A stretch of 64,000 nucleotides of DNA. Origin: Hyphomicrobiales bacterium (GTDB lineage Bacteria; Pseudomonadota; Alphaproteobacteria; Rhizobiales; RI-29). How positions within the stretch are numbered: position 1 is the first letter of the stretch; the number at the start of each line of letters is the position of its first letter. This document shows, in pieces, positions 58,840-64,000 of this stretch. A model generated the notes under the pieces. That model searched no databases. It worked only from the letters and a program-made list of their open reading frames with translations, and had not been told where the DNA came from. The translations under genes and the position numbers were made by a program. The stretch lies in the NCBI GenBank assembly GCA_016125495.1, contig WGLQ01000004.1, positions 1 through 64,000 of the forward strand, given 5' to 3'.

Positions 58840-61314
58840 TCAGGCCCGCACGCGCGCCGATGTCGGATCGTACATCGGCTTGAGGCTCGCCTCGGCGGCA
58901 ACGCGACGTCCCGCGACGTCCACCTCGTAGCGCGAGGCGAGCACCTGAGCATCGCTCTCGCCCCGTTCGCAGCTGACGTAGCCCATCGCGATGGCTCCCC
59001 CGAGGTGGTGGCCATAGTTGCCGGACGTCACGTAGCCGGCGAGCGCGCCGTCTCTGTAGATCGGCTCGAAGTGGTAGACGAGCGGCTCGGGATCGGTGAG
59101 ACGGAACTGGAGCATTCGCCGCGTGAGCCCCTCCTGGCGCCGGCGTAGCACCGCCTCGCGGCCGATGAAGTCGCCGAACCGTGAGGCCTTCTTGTCCGCC
59201 TTGACGGCAAAGCCGAGCCCTGCCTCGAGCACGTGATCCTCATCCGACATGTCGTGACCGAAGTGCCGATAGGCCTTCTCGATCCGGCACGAGTCGAGGG
59301 CATGCAGCCCGGCCGGACGCAGGCCGAGACCGACGCCCTTCTCGAGGAGGCAGTCGAGCACGTGGCGCGCCTGATCGGCGCTCGCATAGAGTTCCCAGCC
59401 GAGCTCGCCGACGTAGCTGATGCGGTGTGCCCGAACAAGTCCCATGCCGAGTTCGATCTCGCGTGCCGTGCCGAACGGGAAGGCCGCATTGGAGAGGTCG
59501 GCCGGCGTGCACTGGCTGAGCACTTCGCGAGATTTCGGTCCCATCACCGCGATGACGCCCTCCCCCGCCGTCACGTCCGTTGCGATGCAGTGGGCCTCGT
59601 CCGGGATGTGCCGCTTCAGCCAATCGAGGTCACGCCGCACCGTCGCGGCCGGCGTGACGACGATGTACAGGGTCTCGCTGAGCCGGGTAACGGTGACATC
59701 GGCCTCGACGCCGCCGCGCCGGTTGAGCCATTGCGTATAGACGATGCGCCCGGGCTCGACGGCCATGTCGTTCGCCGAAACCCGTTGCAGAACGGCCTCC
59801 GCGTCCCGCCCCTCGACCCGGATCTTTCCGAACGAGGAGAGATCGAACAGCCCCGCTGCTTCCCGCACCGCCTTGTGCTCATCGCCCGAGTGCGCGAACC
59901 AGTTCTGCCGCCCCCACGAGTATTCGTAGGCCGGCTTTTCTCCGCTCGCCGCGCGCCCCGGCGGCAGGAACCAGTTCGCCCGCTCCCAGCCCGCCGTCTC
60001 CCCGAAACACGCGCCGAGCCCTTCGAGCCGGTCGTGCAGCGGGGTGCGGCGCACGCCGCGCGCGGAGGCGAATTGCCGGTAGGGGAAATGATCCGCATAG
60101 AGCAGCCCCAGCGTCTCGGTCACGCGGGCTTCGAGATATGTCCGGTTGGCCTGGAACCCCTGTATCCGCCGGATGTCGAAATCCCAGAGGTCGAATGGCG
60201 CTTCGCCCGCATCCATCCACTCGGCGAGCGCCTTGCCGGCGCCACCCGACGAGACGATACCGATGGAATTGAATCCACAAAGCATCCAGAAGCCGCCGAC
60301 CCCCGGCGCCTCCCCCATCAGCCAGCGGTCGTCCGGTGTGAAGCTCTCCGGCCCGTTGAAGAAGGTGTGGATGCCGGCCGTCGCGAGCACGGGCAGGCGC
60401 TTGACCGCCATCTCGAGGATCGGCTCGAAATGCTCGAAGTCCTCCGGCAGTTGGTCGAAGCAGAAATCCTCCGGTATGCCCTTCATGCCCCAGGGCTTGG
60501 CCACCGGCTCGAAGGCACCGAGCAGGATTTTTCCGGCGTCCTCCTTGTAGTAGGCGCATTCCTCCGGCGCGCGCAGCACCGGCAGGTTGCGTGGCAGATC
60601 CGCGATCGGCTCGGTCACGATGTAGAAGTGCTCGCAGGCCTGCAACGGCGTTGCGACGCCCGCCATCGCGCCGACCTCCCGTCCCCACATGCCGCCGCAG
60701 TTGACGACGATATCGGTCTCGATCGCTCCCTGGTCGGTGGTCACGCCCCGGACGCGGCCCTTTTCCACCTTGATACCCGTAACCTTGACGCCCTCGATGA
60801 GGCGCGCGCCGGCCTGCCGGGCCCCCTTTGCCATGGCGAGGGCGACGTTGGCCGGGTCGGCCTGCCCGTCGCGCACGATGAACATTCCGCACCTGAGGTC
60901 GGTGACGTTGAGGAGCGGATATTTGTCGAGGCACTCTTTGGGCGAGAGCATGTGCGTCTCGAGCCCGTTCATGTTGACGGCCGCCGCCAGCCGGCGCACC
61001 TCGTCCTCGCGCTCGGCCGACTTGACGGCGAGCAGGGAGCCGTTGCGCTTCATGCCGGTCGATATTCCGGTCTCGGCCTCGAGGCTCTCGTAAAGGTCGG
61101 CCGAGTACATCGAGAGGCGCTGTACGTTGGGGCTCATGCGCCCCTGCGAGATGAGACCGGCGGCATGCCAGGTCGTGCCCGAGGTGAGCTGCTTGCGCTC
61201 GAGCAGAACGACGTCCTTCCAGCCCAGCTTGGCGAGGTGGTAGGCGACCGAGCATCCGGCGACGCCGCCGCCGATGATCACGCAGCGCGCCGACTTGGGG
61301 AGCTCCGTTGCCAT
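58840..61314 (-). CDS. Dimethylglycine/sarcosine-dehydrogenase-like FAD protein with GCV_T domains
   Basis: 824 residues, standard for this family. CVIIGGGVAGCSVAYHLAKL (about 11-30) binds FAD; SGTTWHAAGLISQGR (about 45-59) contains the His that carries covalent FAD in dimethylglycine dehydrogenase. The FAO_M segment follows (NGPESFTPDDRWLMGEAPGV), then the GCV_T aminomethyltransferase-like half (about 430-800: RVSYVGELGWELYAS-type segment, GLRPAGLHALDSCRIEKAYR). It removes a methyl group from a methylated glycine, passing it to tetrahydrofolate or releasing formaldehyde. GGAG eight bases before the ATG fixes the start. The gene is directly downstream of an ABC transporter for a small anionic or zwitterionic compound, likely its supply. 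Confidence 0.88.
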   Translation of the reverse strand: MATELPKSARCVIIGGGVAGCSVAYHLAKLGWKDVVLLERKQLTSGTTWHAAGLISQGRMSPNVQRLSMYSADLYESLEAETGISTGMKRNGSLLAVKSAEREDEVRRLAAAVNMNGLETHMLSPKECLDKYPLLNVTDLRCGMFIVRDGQADPANVALAMAKGARQAGARLIEGVKVTGIKVEKGRVRGVTTDQGAIETDIVVNCGGMWGREVGAMAGVATPLQACEHFYIVTEPIADLPRNLPVLRAPEECAYYKEDAGKILLGAFEPVAKPWGMKGIPEDFCFDQLPEDFEHFEPILEMAVKRLPVLATAGIHTFFNGPESFTPDDRWLMGEAPGVGGFWMLCGFNSIGIVSSGGAGKALAEWMDAGEAPFDLWDFDIRRIQGFQANRTYLEARVTETLGLLYADHFPYRQFASARGVRRTPLHDRLEGLGACFGETAGWERANWFLPPGRAASGEKPAYEYSWGRQNWFAHSGDEHKAVREAAGLFDLSSFGKIRVEGRDAEAVLQRVSANDMAVEPGRIVYTQWLNRRGGVEADVTVTRLSETLYIVVTPAATVRRDLDWLKRHIPDEAHCIATDVTAGEGVIAVMGPKSREVLSQCTPADLSNAAFPFGTAREIELGMGLVRAHRISYVGELGWELYASADQARHVLDCLLEKGVGLGLRPAGLHALDSCRIEKAYRHFGHDMSDEDHVLEAGLGFAVKADKKASRFGDFIGREAVLRRRQEGLTRRMLQFRLTDPEPLVYHFEPIYRDGALAGYVTSGNYGHHLGGAIAMGYVSCERGESDAQVLASRYEVDVAGRRVAAEASLKPMYDPTSARVRA

Positions 61315-61392
61315 GATTTACACTCCGTGATGTCCGAACAGTCCGAACCTTCGAGCCTGACACTATGTCCCTTCACTCGGCCCCGCGCCCGC

Positions 61393-62607
61393 TCAGTCCT
61401 TGCCCCGCCAAGGCACCAGCCAGCGCTCGATCACCCGCATCGCCACGTCGATCGTATAGCCGATGACGCCGATGATGATGATGCCCATGATGACGATGTC
61501 GGTGAGCTGGAATTTCGAGGCCACCATGATCATCATGCCGGAGCCCTTCTCGGCCGCGACGAGTTCGGCCGCGACCACCGTCGACCAGCAGACGCCCATG
61601 GCGACGCGCGCGGCAGTGAAAATTTCCGGCAGCGCGTTGGGGAAGATGACCCGCGAGAGAATCTGCCAGCGCGAGGCCCCGAGGCTGTAGGCCGCATGCA
61701 CCTTCTGGATGCCGACCCCCGAAACGCCCGCCCGTGCGCCGATCGCCATGATCCAGAGCGCGGCGAGGAAGAGGAGGATGATCTTGGCGACTTCCCCGAT
61801 TCCCGCCCAGATGATGACCAGTGGAATGAGCGCGAGCGGCGGCACCGGGCGCATGAACTCGACGATCGGATCGAACCAGCCGCGCACCCAGCCGTTGAGC
61901 CCCATCGCAAAGCCGAGCGGAATGCCGATCAGGCTGCCGAGAATGAAACCGACGAAGACGCGAAAGAGCGAATAGCCGACATGCTCGCTGAGCGTCGAAT
62001 TCCGATAGCCGGAATTCCATATCTCGATGAAGCGGCTGACGACTCCCTCGGGCGGCGGCAGATAGACGGGATCGGTTTGCCAGCCGAGATAGGGCTTGAA
62101 GAAGAGGCGGTTGCCGGGGGCGAGGATGACCTCACCGCCGTCGACGGGTACACTCTCGGAAACCTTGATGGCCTGCCCCGCGACGCTGGTTATCGTCAGC
62201 CCCTTGCCCTTGTCGCGGTCGTTCGCGAGCACGCTGACAGAGGCCCCGATGCGCGCGTTGGTGTAGGCGAAATCATCCGTCGCCGGCCCGTCGGACGCCA
62301 GCTCCGTGGGCCTGGCGGGGGGGCTTTCGCCCCGCTCGATGACGACGATCGTCACCTTCGCCTCGCCCTTGGCACCATCCTCGCCCACCACCGTGTAGGA
62401 TACGTTCGTGGTTCCAAGGAACGGCGCCGGAGCGTGGAACGGCACCAGCCGCGAGCCTGTGAAGACACCCCAGAAGAGGAATATCGCAAAGACCGAGAGG
62501 ATGGAGGCGATGCGGTTGGCGGTGATCGCGCTCTCGTCGCCGAATGTAACGGTCTTGCGCTCGACGAAGCTGGACTTGCGCAGTCCGAGCATTGAGAGCA
62601 GGTCCAT
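61393..62607 (-). CDS. NitT/TauT-type ABC permease with Ig/cadherin-like periplasmic insert
   Basis: 404 residues, about 120 more than usual for this family. A first membrane helix lies near 31-51. Then, about 65-178, comes an inserted region with the pattern of bacterial Ig/cadherin-like repeats: SYTVVGEDGAKGEAKVTIVV (a strand ending of a repeat) and ASVSVLANDRDKGKGLTITS (the VLANDxDxxGxxLT start of another). The rest, from about 205, is a normal permease with EGVVSRFIEIWNSG, the EAA loop VHAAYSLGASRWQILSRVIF and five further helices. ATG at 62607 has AGGAGG seven bases upstream; the ATPase stop is two bases away. It works with the ATPase and the binding protein upstream. Confidence 0.85.
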   Translation of the reverse strand: MDLLSMLGLRKSSFVERKTVTFGDESAITANRIASILSVFAIFLFWGVFTGSRLVPFHAPAPFLGTTNVSYTVVGEDGAKGEAKVTIVVIERGESPPARPTELASDGPATDDFAYTNARIGASVSVLANDRDKGKGLTITSVAGQAIKVSESVPVDGGEVILAPGNRLFFKPYLGWQTDPVYLPPPEGVVSRFIEIWNSGYRNSTLSEHVGYSLFRVFVGFILGSLIGIPLGFAMGLNGWVRGWFDPIVEFMRPVPPLALIPLVIIWAGIGEVAKIILLFLAALWIMAIGARAGVSGVGIQKVHAAYSLGASRWQILSRVIFPNALPEIFTAARVAMGVCWSTVVAAELVAAEKGSGMMIMVASKFQLTDIVIMGIIIIGVIGYTIDVAMRVIERWLVPWRGKD

Positions 62608-62609
62608 CG

Positions 62610-63410
62610 TCAAGCCTCCTGCCGGCCCATGATTTCTTCTTCCATGTCCCAGATCATCTCGAGGATTTCCTCGCGCCTTTGGGCGAACTCGGGGTGCTTC
62701 TTGATCTGGCGCAGGTCCGTTGCCACGCCGAGTTCGGCGAACGGCAGGCGGTATTCCTTGTGGATGCGCCCGGGTCGCGGCGCCATCACCAGCAGCCGTT
62801 CGCCGAGCAGCAGCGCTTCCTCGACGGAATGTGTGATGAGGATGATGGTCTTGCCGGTTTCCTTCCAGAGCCTCAGTACGAGCCCTTGCATCTTCTCGCG
62901 TGTCAGCGCGTCCAGGGCTCCGAGCGGTTCGTCCATGAGGATGAGGTCGGGATCGTTGGCCAGACAGCGCGCGAGCGCGACGCGCTGCTGCATGCCTCCC
63001 GAGAGTTCGTAGATCATCTTATCGCCGAAGTCCTTGAGCCCCACGGTGATCAGGAGATGATCGACGATGTCGTTGATCTCCGCCCGTGGCACCCCCTTCA
63101 TCTCGGGCCCGAACCCGATGTTCCGGCGCACGCTCATCCATTCGAAGAGCGCTCCCTTCTGGAACACCATGCCGCGTTCGGGATGTGGGCCTCGAATCTC
63201 GTGGTCACCGAGGATGGCGCGCCCGCTGGTCGGTGCGAGGAACCCGGCGACGATGTTGAGCAGCGTCGTCTTGCCGCAGCCGGATGGGCCGAGCACCGAG
63301 AGCAGCTCGCCCTGCTTCAGCGTGAGATTGATGTTCTTGAGCGCTTCGATCGCCGAACCGTTCGGCAGCCGGAAGGTCATCGAGAGGTTTTCGATTGTGA
63401 GGTCCGACAT
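62610..63410 (-). CDS. NitT/TauT-type ABC transporter ATP-binding protein
   Basis: 266 residues. Walker A is LGPSGCGKTTLL (about 40-51), the signature motif LSGGMQQRVALARCLANDP (about 135-153), Walker B DLILMDEPLGALD with the D loop, and the H loop ITHSVEEALLLG. RPGRIHKEYRLPF and the short C-terminus are typical of the nitrate/taurine/sulfonate subfamily. It powers import by the downstream permease of a small compound delivered by the binding protein. Translation is tightly coupled to the permease. Confidence 0.93.
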   Translation of the reverse strand: MSDLTIENLSMTFRLPNGSAIEALKNINLTLKQGELLSVLGPSGCGKTTLLNIVAGFLAPTSGRAILGDHEIRGPHPERGMVFQKGALFEWMSVRRNIGFGPEMKGVPRAEINDIVDHLLITVGLKDFGDKMIYELSGGMQQRVALARCLANDPDLILMDEPLGALDALTREKMQGLVLRLWKETGKTIILITHSVEEALLLGERLLVMAPRPGRIHKEYRLPFAELGVATDLRQIKKHPEFAQRREEILEMIWDMEEEIMGRQEA

Positions 63411-63584
63411 GCTCGCCCGTGTTGGCCTCCCGTTGGCGCTCGTCTCGGTTGGCAGTGCCCCCGATTCATGTCTCCCGTGGCGAGTTGTCGGCGGCCGCTG
63501 CGGTCAGTCCTCGCCTCTTGCCGTCGCGGCCGGGGTTGCAGCCCGGCCGCGACGCTGTTCGTCATACCGTTCGAGGCGCTGGCA

Positions 63585-64000
63585 TCACATGCCCTTGGCG
63601 GCCTGCAACGGACCGGTGTTGATCGCGCTCTCGTAGGAGTCGCGCGCCGAGGGGATGTTGCCGGTGGAGACGAAGAAGTCGGCCACGCCCTTCACGAAGG
63701 TCGGCGTGCCGCCGCCGAACCACTTCTCGCCGAGCTGCTCGTCGACGGTCGGGAAGTGGAAGTTGTCGAGCGTCGCCTTCGTGGCGACTTCGTCCATGCC
63801 CGCGTCCTTGGCGATCACGGGGATCATCTCGGCGGCCTTGGAGAGATACATCTGGTTGGCGTCCGCGGTGACGCGCAGGAACTTGGCGACGAGATCCGGG
63901 TTCTCGGCGACGAACGTGGAAGGCGCGCTCGTCACGTCGAAGACGAAAATCCCGAGGGCTTCCTTTTCGGCTCCGGTCAGCAGCACGTTGCCGTGCTCCT
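63585..64000 (-). CDS. C-terminal part of an ABC substrate-binding protein (NitT/TauT type)
   Basis: The stop is at 63585 and the gene continues past the window edge, leaving about 138 C-terminal residues. The visible part fits the helical-and-strand end of the NitT/TauT binding proteins: GIFVFDVTSAPSTFVAENPD, LVAKFLRVTADANQMYLSK, ATLDNFHFPTVDEQLGEKWF, then ending PLQAAKGM. It is the periplasmic ligand carrier for the permease and ATPase 174 bases downstream. The ligand cannot be read from this fragment; the neighbouring dimethylglycine-dehydrogenase-like gene suggests a betaine-type or methylated amine compound. Confidence 0.85.
   Translation of the reverse strand, partial: EHGNVLLTGAEKEALGIFVFDVTSAPSTFVAENPDLVAKFLRVTADANQMYLSKAAEMIPVIAKDAGMDEVATKATLDNFHFPTVDEQLGEKWFGGGTPTFVKGVADFFVSTGNIPSARDSYESAINTGPLQAAKGM

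Noticed and set aside
59233-62595. Very long plus-strand open frame (about 1,120 codons) opposite the flavoprotein and ABC permease
   Set aside because: It runs antisense to two well-defined genes, has Arg/Asp/Glu-rich antisense-type composition, no start signal and no domain. GC-rich codon bias alone keeps stops out of that frame.
1-64000. CRISPR arrays, tRNA or rRNA genes, insertion sequences, phage genes, riboswitches
   Set aside because: No regularly spaced repeats of CRISPR type, no cloverleaf-like sequence, no transposase or integrase frame and no recognisable riboswitch were seen on reading both strands by eye; weak instances could be missed.

Overview
The window is high-GC DNA with tightly packed genes. 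Strong GGAGG-type ribosome sites, alphaproteobacterial-type genes (a DinB with an N-terminal CxxC zinc ribbon, ureohydrolase, NitT/TauT ABC transporter, dimethylglycine-dehydrogenase-like flavoprotein) and the absence of phage, IS or CRISPR signatures point to the chromosome of an alphaproteobacterium, probably of the Hyphomicrobiales/Rhodobacterales type. This assignment rests on gene content only. I saw no tRNA, rRNA, transposase or attachment site.

Region 1 (1-11.2 kb, all on minus): a co-directional run of mostly exported, poorly described proteins. It holds a heme peroxidase of the animal type with a Gln/Pro-rich insert, a DUF4384-like exported protein, two tightly coupled unknown cytoplasmic proteins, a membrane protein whose N-terminal half looks like a Lon (S16) protease domain, a secreted beta-rich protein, a glyoxalase-fold ring-cleaving dioxygenase, an OmpA-domain protein with tandem repeats, and the signal peptide of a further exported protein cut by the window edge.

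Region 2 (11.5-32 kb): an exopolysaccharide/O-antigen locus. It holds an O-antigen ligase/polymerase, an exported beta-helix protein, two GT4 glycosyltransferases, a BcsL/CelD-type acyltransferase, a polysaccharide deacetylase, an amino-sugar trio (SDR, nucleotidyltransferase, DegT aminotransferase), a GDP-mannose 3,5-epimerase look-alike, a WecG/TagA transferase, a bifunctional ManC/AlgA and a WcaJ-type priming transferase. Cyclopropane synthase, TerC and a DUF2189 protein sit inside it. No flippase, Wza or Wzc is visible here. ManC plus the epimerase suggests that GDP-mannose and a GDP-L-hexose feed the polymer.

Region 3 (32-43.8 kb): housekeeping and accessory genes: DinB, an EamA transporter coupled to an agmatinase-like ureohydrolase, a class III aminotransferase behind a near-consensus promoter, a patatin, a DUF924 protein, a NarL-type two-component pair, and divergently a PepSY protein and a cytochrome b561 fused to a peptidoglycan-binding-like tail, then an SH3 protein.

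Region 4 (43.9-64 kb): amine and one-carbon catabolism. The outstanding gene is a single open frame joining a complete BetI-like TetR repressor to a complete quaternary-amine-type Rieske oxygenase. Next to it are an EamA transporter, a pair of non-heme iron enzymes (a jelly-roll Fe(II)/2-oxoglutarate-like oxygenase and an HD-domain protein of the PhnZ/TmpB type), a gamma-glutamyl-polyamine-like operon (PuuA-like ligase, aminotransferase, PuuB-like oxidase, ornithine-cyclodeaminase homologue, S-formylglutathione hydrolase), a multicopper oxidase, a TPR-trypsin protein, and a dimethylglycine/sarcosine-dehydrogenase-like protein beside a NitT/TauT ABC transporter whose permease carries an Ig/cadherin-like insert. 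Read together, the genes could take a quaternary ammonium compound, possibly a phosphonate, to betaine, then demethylate it stepwise and detoxify the formaldehyde. That pathway is inference; the individual family calls are firmer.
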